A DNA stretch of 64,000 nucleotides from Emticicia sp. BO119 (GCF_013912375.1 NZ_JACETV010000001.1:992001-1056000); one strand, 5' to 3'. Positions 27,451-37,168 are shown, numbered from the stretch's first letter. Numbers and translations: made by a program. The notes: generated by a model from the letters alone, not told the origin.

Positions 27451-28010
27451 TATTTTAATTCATCAAGCCTGATATTCAATTCAAGGACATTAATTGTTTC
27501 AGGGCCAAATAACCCCAAAACTGGTTTTTTTATCTGTGATTCAACAAGGGATAGGATTTTATCTTCTGGGATATTTCTTGCATCAGCAATTCGTTTTATC
27601 TGAATTTTAGCAGATTCAGGAGAAATATCAGGGTCTAAGCCACTACCAGAAGCAGTTACCATTTCGGCAGTAATTTGTGATTCTGGTATTGACGGATTAT
27701 GCACCATAAAAGTGTCAATTCTTGCTTGTAAGGTTGTCAGATATTCAGCATTGGCAGGGCCTTTGTTACTTCCGCCTGATGTGGTTGCATTATAGCCTAC
27801 TGCTGACGGACGACTCCAGAAATATTTATTATCAGTAAATGATTGCCCTATTGTTTTATAGCCAACTACTTTACCCCTTGTCAGAATAATTTCCCCTTTT
27901 CCGCGATTCGGAGAAAACTGTGCTACAACTGTGATAATTAGCGGATAAATAACTGCAAATAGTACCATACTTACGATAGTAAGTTTGATTGATGAAAATA
28001 TGTTTTTCAT
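27450..28010 (-). CDS. kdpC: potassium-transporting ATPase subunit C
   Basis: 186 residues from ATG 28010. An in-frame start at 28076 would overlap kdpB and bury the membrane anchor, so it was rejected. One N-terminal membrane helix (SIKLTIVSMVLFAVIYPLIITVV) is followed by the KdpC periplasmic part with the hallmark Q-SF-x(5)-FWSRPSA-x-GYNA-x-TSGGSN stretch. It stabilises the KdpFABC complex and raises ATP affinity. The start lies 7 bp after the kdpB stop. Confidence 0.95.
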   Translation of the reverse strand: MKNIFSSIKLTIVSMVLFAVIYPLIITVVAQFSPNRGKGEIILTRGKVVGYKTIGQSFTDNKYFWSRPSAVGYNATTSGGSNKGPANAEYLTTLQARIDTFMVHNPSIPESQITAEMVTASGSGLDPDISPESAKIQIKRIADARNIPEDKILSLVESQIKKPVLGLFGPETINVLELNIRLDELK

Positions 28011-28017
28011 GATTGTA

Positions 28018-30060
28018 TCAAATAAAAAGTGAAACGGCCATATCAATAATTTTAATGCCAATAAATGGTATAACAATGCCCCCTAAACCATAGATTAATA
28101 GGTTACGGCGAAGAATAGCACTTGCACCAATAGGTTTATAAGAAACGCCTTTTAATGCCAATGGAATTAATAGTGGAATTATGATTGCATTGAAAATAAC
28201 GGCTGATAAGATTGCACTTTCAGGGCTATGTAAATTCATGATATTCAAACCCTGCAAAGCCGGAATTGTTGCAATAAATAAAGCAGGCACAATGGCAAAA
28301 TACTTGGCTACGTCATTAGCGATTGAAAAAGTAGTGAGTGTACCACGTGTCATAAGCAACTGTTTACCAATTTCAACAATTTCAATCAACTTGGTGGGGT
28401 CATTATCTAAATCGACCATATTTCCGGCCTCTTTAGCTGCTTGTGTACCACTATTCATGGCAACACCTACGTCTGCTTGTGCAAGGGCAGGGGCATCGTT
28501 GGTGCCATCACCCATCATAGCTACCAATTTGCCCGAATGTTGTTCGTTCCTGATATACTGCATTTTGTCTTCGGGTCTGGCTTCTGCAATAAAATCATCC
28601 ACACCTGCTTTTTCGGCAATGTATCTGGCCGTTAATGGGTTGTCACCAGTTACCATTACGGTTTTTACGCCCATTTTGCGTAAACGTTCAAAACGTTCCT
28701 GAATGCCTGTTTTGATAATGTCCTGTAATTCGATTACTCCTAAGACCTTTTCATTTTCTGAAACAACCAGTGGTGTGCCGCCGTTGCTCGAAATGCCTTT
28801 TACCATCTCGGTTATGTCTGCCGGAAATACATTTCCGGCTTTTTCTACCATCTTCATAATGGCATCGTAAGCTCCTTTGCGTATGCGTAAGCCTTCAAAG
28901 TCAATTCCTGAACTACGGGTTTCTGCTGTAAACCTTATAAAAACAGGCTTATTGACGTTGTATATTAACGGGTTCACATTCGCCAGCTCAATAATTGATT
29001 TGCCTTCTGGTGTTTCATCTGCCATTGAGCTTAAAACCGCAGCCTTTATAAAATCTTTCTCATTGATACCTTTGACCGGATAAAAGCGGGTAGCCTTTCG
29101 GTTTCCGATAGTAATTGTTCCGGTTTTGTCTAATAGGAGCACATCAATGTCTCCGGCAGTTTCAACAGCTTTTCCTGATTTAGTAATGACATTTGCACGC
29201 AAAGCTCTATCCATACCGGCTATTCCTATGGCAGATAAAAGCCCCCCGATTGTTGTTGGTATAAGACATACGAAAAGTGAAATAAAGGCTGCAATTGTGA
29301 TTGGTGTTTGAGCATAATCAGCAAAAGGCTTGAGTGTTATGCAGACTATAATAAAGATAATGGTAAAAGCAGCTAATAAGATTGTTAAAGCAATTTCATT
29401 AGGTGTTTTCTGACGGCTTGCTCCTTCAACCAATGCAATCATTTTATCTAAAAAACTTTCGCCAGGCTGAGTAGTAACAATTACTTTTATTTTGTCTGAT
29501 AACACCTTAGTACCGCCGGTAACACTGCTCTTATCGCCCCCTGACTCCCGGATTACCGGTGCTGATTCTCCAGTAATAGCACTTTCATCGATAGTTGCTA
29601 AACCTTCAGTTATTTCACCATCTGCAGGGATAATGTCTCCTGGTTCACAAATAAATACGTCACCTTTTTTTAGTTCGGAAGAAGATATTACCTGAATCTC
29701 ATTCAGATACATTTCACCTACTGTTCGAATCACTTTAGCAGGTGTTTCTTCACGGGTTTTACGCAAACTGTTGGCCTGAGCTTTACCACGTGCCTCTGCG
29801 AGGGCTTCTGCAAAGTTGGCAAAGAGCAATGTACATAAAAGAATGAAAAATACAATGCTATTATAAGTCAGGCTGCCCTGATTAGCAGCACCTGAAAAAA
29901 TAGCAATACAGACAATTAACATAATAACCGTTCCGATTTCGACTGTAAACATGACAGGATTTCGAAACATTAGCCAAGGGTTAAGTTTGATGAAAGATTG
30001 GCCAATAGCCTCTTTTACCAATAGTCTGTCAAATAATGGGATATGATTATTTCGGGTCAT
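28018..30060 (-). CDS. kdpB: potassium-transporting ATPase subunit B
   Basis: 680 residues, the P-type ATPase chain of the Kdp pump. Motifs: TGES (163-166), membrane motif [15 protein letters not shown] (268-282), phosphorylation site DKTGTIT (D311), [10 protein letters not shown], and [24 protein letters not shown]. All catalytic residues are present and length is normal. The start lies 8 bp after the kdpA stop. Confidence 0.97.
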   Translation of the reverse strand: MTRNNHIPLFDRLLVKEAIGQSFIKLNPWLMFRNPVMFTVEIGTVIMLIVCIAIFSGAANQGSLTYNSIVFFILLCTLLFANFAEALAEARGKAQANSLRKTREETPAKVIRTVGEMYLNEIQVISSSELKKGDVFICEPGDIIPADGEITEGLATIDESAITGESAPVIRESGGDKSSVTGGTKVLSDKIKVIVTTQPGESFLDKMIALVEGASRQKTPNEIALTILLAAFTIIFIIVCITLKPFADYAQTPITIAAFISLFVCLIPTTIGGLLSAIGIAGMDRALRANVITKSGKAVETAGDIDVLLLDKTGTITIGNRKATRFYPVKGINEKDFIKAAVLSSMADETPEGKSIIELANVNPLIYNVNKPVFIRFTAETRSSGIDFEGLRIRKGAYDAIMKMVEKAGNVFPADITEMVKGISSNGGTPLVVSENEKVLGVIELQDIIKTGIQERFERLRKMGVKTVMVTGDNPLTARYIAEKAGVDDFIAEARPEDKMQYIRNEQHSGKLVAMMGDGTNDAPALAQADVGVAMNSGTQAAKEAGNMVDLDNDPTKLIEIVEIGKQLLMTRGTLTTFSIANDVAKYFAIVPALFIATIPALQGLNIMNLHSPESAILSAVIFNAIIIPLLIPLALKGVSYKPIGASAILRRNLLIYGLGGIVIPFIGIKIIDMAVSLFI

Positions 30061-30068
30061 ATGAATAC

Positions 30069-31796
30069 TTATTTAGAGAGAGTAAAATATTCTGCTAATG
30101 GACCCAAGGCCAAAGCAGGAAAAAACGATAGGGCAGCAATAATGGCTATTACAGCGAAGGTCATGATAGCAAAAGTTGAAGTATCTGTTTTTAGTGTTCC
30201 GGCACTTTCAGGAATATACTTTTTACCCGCCAGCAAACCCGCGATGGCTACCGGACCAATAATTGGTAAATAACGGCTTAATAAAAGTATGATACCTGTG
30301 GTGATATTCCAGAATGGATTATTATCCACTAATCCTTCAAAACCGCTTCCATTATTTGCAGAGGCTGAGGTGTATTCATAAAGCATTTCAGAAAAACCAT
30401 GATAGCCAGAATTATTCAACCATCCGGTAGCGTTTCCATTAAACCACCAACCCATCTGCGCATCTTTAGCTGTTAAGTAAGATGATAAAGCAGCACCAAC
30501 TAAAATCAGGAATGGGTGAAAAATGGCAATAACTGCCGCAATTTTTACTTCTCTTGCTTCAATTTTTTTACCCAGGAATTCTGGTGTACGGCCTACCATC
30601 AACCCGGAGATGAATACAGCCAGAACTATGAAAATGAAATAGTTGAGAATGCCTACGCCACATCCGCCATAAAAAGCATTTATCATCATTGATAATAGTT
30701 GCATGGCACCTGAAAGAGGCATGCTGCTATCGTGCATACTATTGACCGAACCTGTTGAAATAACGGTTGTAGCGATACTCCAATATGCTGATGCAACCGT
30801 GCCAAATCTTGTTTCTTTACCTTCCATACTTCCGGTGGGCTGTGCAATGCCCAAGTGCTGGATGGTAGGGCTTCCATTAATTTCTGAAAAAATGGTTGGA
30901 ATAACAAGGCATAAAAAACCGGCTGTCATAACTCCAAAATTTGTCCAGGCTAATTTCCTGCGTTTCAGATAATACCCTAATGCGAAAATGAAAGCAAAAG
31001 GAATAATCATCTGAGAAATCATTTCTACCATGTTGGTAAAATAGCTGGGATTTTCAAATGGATGAGTAGAGTTTGCGCCAAAAAAACCTCCACCATTTGT
31101 GCCCAAATGCTTGATAGCCACGAAGGCCGCTGCCGGACCTCTTGAAATCTGAACGGAATTTCCTTCTAATGTAGTGACAGTATCTTTGCCATTAAATGTC
31201 ATAGGAATGCCATTAAATGATAGAATGACTGACACTAAAAAAGAAAGAGGAAGGAGGATACGAGTACAACTTTTAAGAAAATAATTGTAAAAATTACCTA
31301 ATTTTTGAGTTTGCCGTCTGCTTAGCGCATTGAAAACAATGGCACAAGCTGCCATACCAGTAGCCGCTGAAACAAAGTGGAGGTACATAAGACAGGTTAG
31401 TTGTGTCAGATAAGACACTCCGGTTTCGCCTGAATAATGTTGTAAGTTGCAATTAACTATAAATGAGATAGCTGTATTAAATGCCAGGTCAGGTGACATA
31501 GAAGGGTTATTGTCAGGATTCAGAGGTAGCCAACCCTGGTTCAATAGAATAAACATACTCAGTAAGAACCAGATAAAGTTAATTCCTAATAAGGTAGTTA
31601 AATGTTTTTTCCAGTTCATTTCCAAAGTGGCATCAATACTGCAGATTCGAAAAACAAACTTTTCTACAGGATTACATAAAGGGTCTAAAAAAGTCTTTTC
31701 CCCTGCATAAACCCTGGCAATATATTTTCCGAGTGGAACTGCCACTATTAGCGTAGCCACAAACATGGCCAAAATGCCTAAGATTTCAGTGTTCAT
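30069..31796 (-). CDS. kdpA: potassium-transporting ATPase subunit A
   Basis: 575 residues, the channel-like potassium-binding subunit with about ten membrane helices. Selectivity-filter regions are visible as [33 protein letters not shown] and YGGCGVG, and [14 protein letters not shown] matches the conserved loop. The complete Kdp pump imports potassium with high affinity when external potassium is scarce. The start lies 4 bp past the kdpF stop. Confidence 0.97.
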   Translation of the reverse strand: MNTEILGILAMFVATLIVAVPLGKYIARVYAGEKTFLDPLCNPVEKFVFRICSIDATLEMNWKKHLTTLLGINFIWFLLSMFILLNQGWLPLNPDNNPSMSPDLAFNTAISFIVNCNLQHYSGETGVSYLTQLTCLMYLHFVSAATGMAACAIVFNALSRRQTQKLGNFYNYFLKSCTRILLPLSFLVSVILSFNGIPMTFNGKDTVTTLEGNSVQISRGPAAAFVAIKHLGTNGGGFFGANSTHPFENPSYFTNMVEMISQMIIPFAFIFALGYYLKRRKLAWTNFGVMTAGFLCLVIPTIFSEINGSPTIQHLGIAQPTGSMEGKETRFGTVASAYWSIATTVISTGSVNSMHDSSMPLSGAMQLLSMMINAFYGGCGVGILNYFIFIVLAVFISGLMVGRTPEFLGKKIEAREVKIAAVIAIFHPFLILVGAALSSYLTAKDAQMGWWFNGNATGWLNNSGYHGFSEMLYEYTSASANNGSGFEGLVDNNPFWNITTGIILLLSRYLPIIGPVAIAGLLAGKKYIPESAGTLKTDTSTFAIMTFAVIAIIAALSFFPALALGPLAEYFTLSK

Positions 31797-31800
31797 AAAT

Positions 31801-31878
31801 TTAGAATTTTTCAGGTTTCAGTAATACATATACCAGGTATCCGAAAACCAGAATTGATAAAATTAACAATGTTGTCAT
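31801..31878 (-). CDS. kdpF: potassium-transporting ATPase subunit F (25-residue peptide)
   Basis: A 25-codon frame (MTTLLILSILVFGYLVYVLL then KPEKF) made of one membrane helix ending in KPEKF, the typical KdpF ending. It lies 4 bp before kdpA. KdpF stabilises the pump complex. Confidence 0.9.
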   Translation of the reverse strand: MTTLLILSILVFGYLVYVLLKPEKF

Positions 31879-31882
31879 GGTT

Positions 31883-31966
31883 CTATATTTTTTCAAAAAA
31901 CTGAATTGATTTATAACAGACTCCAAATAAGACTGCACCAAGAATGATTAAAATGAGTGTTACCAT
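31883..31966 (-). CDS. putative 27-residue membrane micropeptide ahead of kdpF
   Basis: A 27-codon frame (MVTLILIILGAVLFGVCYKS then IQFFEKI): one predicted membrane helix and a short aromatic/charged tail. It ends 4 bp before the kdpF start, the same tight spacing seen between the known kdp genes, which supports translation. It could be an extra Kdp-associated subunit or a second KdpF-like peptide. Function is inference only. Confidence 0.6.
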   Translation of the reverse strand: MVTLILIILGAVLFGVCYKSIQFFEKI

Positions 31967-31985
31967 CGTTTTTAAAATTTAGTTC

Positions 31986-32002
31986 TGGCAGGTATATGCC
32001 AA
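31986..32002 (-). promoter_or_regulatory. sigma54-like element upstream of the kdp cluster (imperfect spacing)
   Basis: The minus strand reads TTGGCATATACCTGCC. The GG and GC dinucleotides resemble the -24/-12 elements, but the gap is one base short of the strict consensus. The same bases form an inverted repeat, TGGCA/TGCCA. It lies 20 bp before the micropeptide start, so it is either a degenerate sigma54 promoter or an operator. Confidence 0.25.
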
Positions 32003-32081
32003 TGTTTATGCCGATTTGATGTTGTTTTTGATAAGTAATTGATTGTCAGTCTGTTATTTGGGTTTGTAAAATTGCAGGTAT

Positions 32082-32112
32082 AAAAAAAAGCCTATCAAAA
32101 TGATAAGCTTTT
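32082..32112 (-). terminator. intrinsic terminator of the NtrC-class regulator gene
   Basis: On the minus strand a 12-bp stem with one G-U pair (32112-32101 with 32097-32086) and 3-nt loop runs into at least eight U residues. It lies between the regulator stop (32272) and the kdp genes, so the two are separate transcripts. Confidence 0.85.
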
Positions 32113-32271
32113 CTCAAAATAGCAGGGTAGGACAATCAATTAAACGATATAGAATTGAATGACGTGGAGGCTATGAGGCTGGTAAGGAATTTAACATAAA
32201 TGATAAAAATAACTTTGTAAAACTTGAGACTAATTTAATTGAGGCAAATGATTTTTAATTGTTGAAATGAT

Positions 32272-33615
32272 TTATAACAACCCATACTCTTCAATCTTTC
32301 TATACAAAGTAGCAATTCCAATCTCGAGTAATCTGGCTGTTTCAGCTTTATTGCCTTTTGTGTAGTTAAGTACTTTCTGAATGTGTAGCTTCTCTACGCT
32401 TGCCAAAGAAAATGCAGATAGAGTACTTTTGTTTGATCCACGCTCGGGATGTTGGATATCAAATGGTAACAAATCAGTAGTTAAAGTATTGGTATCAGCT
32501 AAAATTACTGCTCTTTCAATGATATTTTTCAATTCACGGATATTTCCAACCCATTTATAGCTCTCTAATTTTTCAAGACAATCTTCTTCAATTTTTTCAA
32601 TTCGTTTGTTAGTTTTTGCCGAAAACTGTTGCATGAAATAATAAGTTAGAGATTCAATGTCTTTTATGCGTTCTCTTAGAGGTGGTAAATGAATCTCAAA
32701 TACACTCAATCGAAAATAAAGATCAGGACGGAAATGATTAACTTCATATTCCTGTTTTAAATCTCTGTTAGTGGCTGCTATCAGCCTGAAATTTGATTTA
32801 GTGGGTTTAGTATCACCTAATTTAATGAACTCATTCGTTTCTAATACCCTTAATAGTTTAGCCTGAAGCTCTAAGGGCATTTCTCCGATTTCGTCTAAAA
32901 GTAAAGTTCCAGCATTGGCCTCTTCAATTAACCCTTTTTTATCTTTTATCGCTCCTGTAAATGCCCCCTGCCTGTGCCCGAACAATTCACTTTCTAAAAT
33001 ATCTTTACTGAAAGTACTACAATTGAGCGATACAAAATTTTTACCTGCTCTTGAACTTGCCTGATGAATGCCTTGAGCAAAAACTTCCTTTCCTGTGCCG
33101 GTTTCGCCAGTCAGCAGAACAGTCGTATCAATTGGAGCTACTTTTTTCGCTAAATCTATTGCTTGTTGAATAACTTTTGATTTGCCAATTATGGTATCAA
33201 ATGAGAACTTTTCACTTACTCGCCTTTCAAGGTCTTGTATTTTCTTCTGCAATTGTACTTTTTCAAGAGCCCGATGGAGTAAAGGAACTATTTTTTCATT
33301 ATCATCGCCTTTCACCAAATAGTCAAAAGCACCATTTTTCATGGCTTGAACCCCATCGTTGATGTTTCCATAGGCAGTCAATAAAATCACTTCTATTAAT
33401 GGATGTGCTGATTTGATTTTAGACAGTAAATCAACACCGTTTCCATCAGGCAATTTTACATCTGAAAGTACTACATCTATTGCAAAGTGTTCTAATTTTT
33501 TCAAACCAGATCGGCTATCTGCAGCTTCTAACACCTCAAAGCCTTCAGACTGTAAAATACGAGCCAATAAGGTTCTGAGTTTTTCTTCGTCATCAATAAT
33601 TAATATTGTTTTCAT
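32272..33615 (-). CDS. sigma54-dependent response regulator (NtrC class)
   Basis: 447 residues in three parts. The receiver has D8/D9 and phosphoacceptor D52 (VVLSDVKLPDGNG). The AAA+ domain has Walker A GETGTGKE (170-177), the sigma54-contact loop GAFTGA (217-222) and ELQAKLLRVLE. The C-terminal Fis-type helix-turn-helix reads KAETARLLEIGIATLYRKIEEYG. It should activate sigma54 promoters when phosphorylated. Lying just upstream of kdp, with the cluster's kinase having no OmpR-type KdpE partner here, it is the likely kdp regulator. It starts 18 bp after a ThuA gene, so it seems to belong to that transcript. Confidence 0.93.
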   Translation of the reverse strand: MKTILIIDDEEKLRTLLARILQSEGFEVLEAADSRSGLKKLEHFAIDVVLSDVKLPDGNGVDLLSKIKSAHPLIEVILLTAYGNINDGVQAMKNGAFDYLVKGDDNEKIVPLLHRALEKVQLQKKIQDLERRVSEKFSFDTIIGKSKVIQQAIDLAKKVAPIDTTVLLTGETGTGKEVFAQGIHQASSRAGKNFVSLNCSTFSKDILESELFGHRQGAFTGAIKDKKGLIEEANAGTLLLDEIGEMPLELQAKLLRVLETNEFIKLGDTKPTKSNFRLIAATNRDLKQEYEVNHFRPDLYFRLSVFEIHLPPLRERIKDIESLTYYFMQQFSAKTNKRIEKIEEDCLEKLESYKWVGNIRELKNIIERAVILADTNTLTTDLLPFDIQHPERGSNKSTLSAFSLASVEKLHIQKVLNYTKGNKAETARLLEIGIATLYRKIEEYGLL

Positions 33616-33634
33616 GCCTTAATCTGAATATCTT

Positions 33635-34384
33635 CTATTTACCTGCAGCCCAGAAAATAGCATTCTTAAACAAAGCTTTGTAAGCATCATTATCAAATAG
33701 TTCGGGCGAATGCCCCATGAATATATATACATTCCGTGCTTTCATTTTTTCGTTTGACCAAACTACAGGATGGTCTCCCATTTTTATTTTGGTGTCAGGT
33801 TTGTAGGTGCTTTCATCAACACTGGCTATCACACTTATACCGGATCGGGGACTTTTATTGTAGGTGTACCATTCTTCTTTATCAATCATAAATGATGTTG
33901 GTATCCCTTTCATAATCGGGTGTTGTTTGTTTTCGACTTTTACTGTTCCGGCTACAAAAGTGGCTATGTAATTGGTATATCGTATGCCTCCCATAAAATC
34001 AGAAAACCATTGCCACATCGGAAATCCATCGAACTCACCTAATAAAGTGGCATGATGAAAACCAATCCAACCACCCTTACCTCCTTCAATATATTTGACA
34101 AACGCCTGGGCCGCTTTTTCTTTCCAACCATATGGGGGATAATCTAACTGAATAAAAAGTTGATATTGATTCAGTAAGGTCTCATCTATTGTATCAGTAT
34201 TCTGTAGATAATCAATCGAAAAACTACTGTCTGCCGCGAGTTGATTCAACCACATTCTGGCACGTGTGGAATATTGAATATGATGCCCTCCGTTTTCAGC
34301 AATAGCCAAAACTTTAAATTTAGACTGAGCCTGAGTGATGAAACAGATAAAAACAAGAGAGTAAGATAAACCTATTTTTTTCAT
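33635..34384 (-). CDS. secreted ThuA-domain protein 2
   Basis: 249 residues, signal peptide ending near residue 19 (ITQAQ). The ThuA class I amidotransferase-like fold is recognised by GGWIGFHHATL, WQWFSDFMGG, HPIMKGIPTSF, EEWYTYNKSPR and VYIFMGHSPELF. ThuA proteins are linked to trehalose and other sugar use and to keto-sugar conversion; the reaction of secreted Bacteroidota members is unclear. It is 6 bp downstream of another ThuA gene and 18 bp upstream of the NtrC-class regulator gene. Confidence 0.88.
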   Translation of the reverse strand: MKKIGLSYSLVFICFITQAQSKFKVLAIAENGGHHIQYSTRARMWLNQLAADSSFSIDYLQNTDTIDETLLNQYQLFIQLDYPPYGWKEKAAQAFVKYIEGGKGGWIGFHHATLLGEFDGFPMWQWFSDFMGGIRYTNYIATFVAGTVKVENKQHPIMKGIPTSFMIDKEEWYTYNKSPRSGISVIASVDESTYKPDTKIKMGDHPVVWSNEKMKARNVYIFMGHSPELFDNDAYKALFKNAIFWAAGK

Positions 34385-34390
34385 TAATCT

Positions 34391-35155
34391 TTAGTGATTT
34401 GAACCTGCCCATAAAATTGCATTACGGACTAAGGTAGTATAATTTTTATTGTTGCAGAGCGAGGCATCATGTCCTATACCAATATAGATGGTGTGGGGAT
34501 ATTTTTCATTACACCAGATTAGCGGATGGTCTCCCATCGGTTTATTCTGTGTATAGGTAGATTCATTTGCTGAAGCTAATACTCTTACATTTGCTCTTGG
34601 ACTTTTGTTAAATTCATACCATTCATCGGCTACCTCAATTCGCTTTGGCAAATGATTGGTGGCTGGATGTTTTCTGTCTTCAACAATAAATGTTCCTTTC
34701 TGAAATTTGGGATGCGGAGAATATTCAATACCCCCCATAAAATCTTCGAACCATTGCCAATATTCTCTTTTTGGAGATTTAAACATGGCTCCTGTTAATC
34801 CAGCAGCGTGAATGCCTACCCAGCCACCACCATTTTCAATATATTGCTGAAGGGCTGCCTGTTGAGCCTGTGACATATCGAATGGAGCTAAATGCAATTG
34901 AATAAATACTTTATATTGCATCAGATTTACTTCATTTACAAGGCTTGTATCGTCAGTAAATTCAAGATTGAAATTATTTTCTGCAGCCATTTTTTCAAAA
35001 AAAGGTTTGGCAGCAGCTATCATTTTCAGGTGGTCTTTAGCCCTCGAAGCTACAACCAAAGCTTTAAATTTAGGTTTGTGATGCGCCGATAAAAGGGTTA
35101 TAAGAACAGCACCTGAAAGAGAGAATAAGCAATACAATTTTAACAGGCGATTCAT
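34391..35155 (-). CDS. secreted ThuA-domain protein 1
   Basis: 254 residues with an N-terminal signal or anchor segment (LFSLSGAVLITLLSA). Same fold as the next gene: GGGWVGIHAAGLTG, WQWFEDFMGGIEY, HPATNHLPKRIE, DEWYEFNKSPRANV, HPLIWCNE and GIGHDASL. The two are diverged paralogues (similar motifs, different substitutions), so the duplication is old. It is the first gene of the apparent ThuA-ThuA-regulator transcript. Confidence 0.88.
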   Translation of the reverse strand: MNRLLKLYCLFSLSGAVLITLLSAHHKPKFKALVVASRAKDHLKMIAAAKPFFEKMAAENNFNLEFTDDTSLVNEVNLMQYKVFIQLHLAPFDMSQAQQAALQQYIENGGGWVGIHAAGLTGAMFKSPKREYWQWFEDFMGGIEYSPHPKFQKGTFIVEDRKHPATNHLPKRIEVADEWYEFNKSPRANVRVLASANESTYTQNKPMGDHPLIWCNEKYPHTIYIGIGHDASLCNNKNYTTLVRNAILWAGSNH

Positions 35156-35297
35156 AGGCGATTTGATTGAAATTTGCTATTTTTTAAGGACAATCTTTAA
35201 TATCAGGTCTATTTTTTAAGAAATTATTAATTATAAGGCTCGAGGAAAAGTCCTTAAAAAGAATTATTTTCGCTTTTACCCACCAAAGATAAAACTT

Positions 35298-36299
35298 ATG
35301 CGAAAAGAAAAAGAAAATGTTTTCCTGAGATTACCTAAAATTATTTTAAATGCACTACTAAATCTACTTAAAGACGATAACGAAAAATATACAGATCGCT
35401 CTAAATACCAGCTTGCCAAAGAGGTAAGAGAAGTTAAGGTTACGGTTAAAAGACTCATTAAAGACTTTTTCTTAATTTCTGTTGGTGTACTTTCAGCTGG
35501 CTTTGGGCTGGATGGTTTTTTATTGCCTAATGAGTTTATAGATGGTGGTGCTACTGGTATCTCCCTCCTCATTACGGCCGTTACGGGGTATCCGCTTTCA
35601 TTGATGTTGATTATCGTTAATATTCCATTTATTATTATAGGTTTAAGGGTTGTAGGTAAAGAATTTGCTATTAAAACAGCTATTGGTATTGCCGCATTGG
35701 CTATTGCAGTGGCGACCATACCTTATCCCGAAATTACTCATGATAAATTACTTACTTCAGTTTTTGGAGGTTTCTTTTTAGGACTTGGCATAGGAATGGC
35801 CATGAGAGGTGGGGGAGTAATTGATGGAACGGAGGTGCTGGCAATTACCCTTAGCCGGAGAATGGGGCTGACAATTGGAGACGTAATTTTAGTAATTAAC
35901 GTAATTATATTTTCGGTAGCTGCCTATGTGCTTTCTATAGAAACAGCTTTATATTCTATGTTGACCTATCTGTCGGCGTCAAAAACTGTTGATTTCGTAA
36001 TTGAGGGTATTGAAGAATATACTGGTGTTACTATTATTTCACTTAAAGCTATGGAAGTAAAAAAGATGATAATTGAAGAAATGGGGAGAGGAGTAACTGT
36101 TTATAAGGGTGAAAGAGGATTTGGTAAAACTGGTTATTCGGAAGGAGAAGTGAAGATTGTTTATACCGTGATTACCCGCCTGGAGGTCAGCAAATTGAAT
36201 TTAGAGATTGAAAAAATTGATCCGAATGCTTTTGTGATTATGACCAGTATTAAAGATACCAAAGGTGGAATGATCAAGAAACGCTCTGTACCGCATTAA
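35298..36299 (+). CDS. YitT-family membrane protein (DUF161/DUF2179)
   Basis: 333 residues. After a basic N-terminal tail of about 50 residues come five or six membrane helices with the YitT signature GFGLDGFLLPNEFIDGGATG and the second-half repeat MRGGGVIDGTEVLAI. A soluble DUF2179 domain (about 240-325) follows (GVTIISLKAMEVKKMI, GRGVTVYKGERGFGKTGY). Transport function is presumed but the substrate is unknown. The N-terminal tail is longer than in typical YitT proteins. Divergent from the ThuA operon across 142 bp. Confidence 0.9.
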   Translation: MRKEKENVFLRLPKIILNALLNLLKDDNEKYTDRSKYQLAKEVREVKVTVKRLIKDFFLISVGVLSAGFGLDGFLLPNEFIDGGATGISLLITAVTGYPLSLMLIIVNIPFIIIGLRVVGKEFAIKTAIGIAALAIAVATIPYPEITHDKLLTSVFGGFFLGLGIGMAMRGGGVIDGTEVLAITLSRRMGLTIGDVILVINVIIFSVAAYVLSIETALYSMLTYLSASKTVDFVIEGIEEYTGVTIISLKAMEVKKMIIEEMGRGVTVYKGERGFGKTGYSEGEVKIVYTVITRLEVSKLNLEIEKIDPNAFVIMTSIKDTKGGMIKKRSVPH

Positions 36300-36472
36300 T
36301 TGGCTGAACTGTGAATTAGCTGATTGACCTGATTTCGCTAACACTAAATTGTCTTGAATCAGTCTTGATTATACATCGAGTGCTGTGTCTAAAATGTAAT
36401 TTCAGTGAAATCTATTAATCGGTTAAATCAAAGTTCAAGACGATTTACTCAATATAATCTCAGAACTCTTCT

Positions 36473-36510
36473 GTACTTTTGTACATAAATAAATTGATGC
36501 ACAAAAGTAC
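36473..36510. repeat. inverted repeat carrying TACTTTTG on both strands
   Basis: 10-bp arms (36473-36482 and 36501-36510) with an 18-nt spacer. Each arm holds TACTTTTG, an exact -7 element, one facing the carbonic anhydrase start at 36519 and one facing away. Only 9 bp separate the right arm from the start codon. Confidence 0.5.
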
Positions 36511-36518
36511 AAATCAAA

Positions 36519-37037
36519 ATGGCTCTTATTTTACCTGTTAAGGGAGTTAGCCCAGTTTGGGGCGAAAATTGTTGGTTTTCACCAAATGCGACTATTGTTG
36601 GCGACGTAACGATGGGAAAAGATTGCACGGTTTGGTTTAATGCCGTGATTCGTGGCGATGTAAATTCTATCATTATAGGTGATAGAGTTAATATTCAGGA
36701 TGGAGCAGTGATTCACTGTACTTATCAAAAGACCCGAACCATTATTGGGCACAATGTCAGTATTGCACATAATGCGATTGTTCATGGATGTACTATTGAA
36801 GATAAAGTTTTAGTGGGTATGGGGGCTGTTATTATGGATGGTGCAGTAATTGGTTCAGGCTCAATTATTGCTGCAGGAGCTATCATAACCCAGAATATGG
36901 TTGTACCACCTAACTCTATCTACGCTGGAAACCCGGCAAAATTTCTCAAAGTTGTTACCCCCGAATTAGAAGAGGTATTTATGCGTACTGCTAACAATTA
37001 TGTAATGTATGCAGAGTGGTTTAAAGTGTCAGATTGA
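36519..37037 (+). CDS. gamma-class carbonic anhydrase-family protein (left-handed beta-helix)
   Basis: 172 residues with hexapeptide repeats throughout (NATIVGDVTMGKDCTVWFNAVIRGD). The zinc ligands of the family are in place: H66 (GAVIHCT), H84 and H89 (SIAHNAIVHG). The C-terminal helix packs against the beta-helix (YAEWFKVSD). It may hydrate CO2 or act as an acyl-carrier-like relative; motif content favours the carbonic anhydrase group. Single gene, reading toward PUL-like locus 1. Confidence 0.9.
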   Translation: MALILPVKGVSPVWGENCWFSPNATIVGDVTMGKDCTVWFNAVIRGDVNSIIIGDRVNIQDGAVIHCTYQKTRTIIGHNVSIAHNAIVHGCTIEDKVLVGMGAVIMDGAVIGSGSIIAAGAIITQNMVVPPNSIYAGNPAKFLKVVTPELEEVFMRTANNYVMYAEWFKVSD

Positions 37038-37134
37038 CAGTATTAAATTTACTCTTTTGCTAAAACGCTTGACTATGCATATTTTGACTCAAACTGATAC
37101 AAAATAGCCAAAATTACATAAAAACACCCTTTTT

Positions 37135-37168
37135 TTTGTCCTGTTTTTCTTTAGAAACGCTATATTTG
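37135..37168 (+). promoter_or_regulatory. promoter of sigma factor 1
   Basis: TTTG 37135-37138, 22-nt spacer, TATATTTG 37161-37168: a full match to the housekeeping Bacteroidota consensus, 22 bp before the start at 37191. The sigma gene is therefore probably made constitutively and controlled by its anti-sigma partner. Confidence 0.7.

Noticed and set aside
28181-28702. 173-codon plus-strand open frame inside kdpB
   Set aside because: It is a long shadow frame antisense to highly conserved kdpB coding sequence, with no domain or start signals.
36449-36673. Minus-strand open frame over the carbonic anhydrase start
   Set aside because: It is a shadow of the real gene and its promoter repeat, without any recognisable domain.
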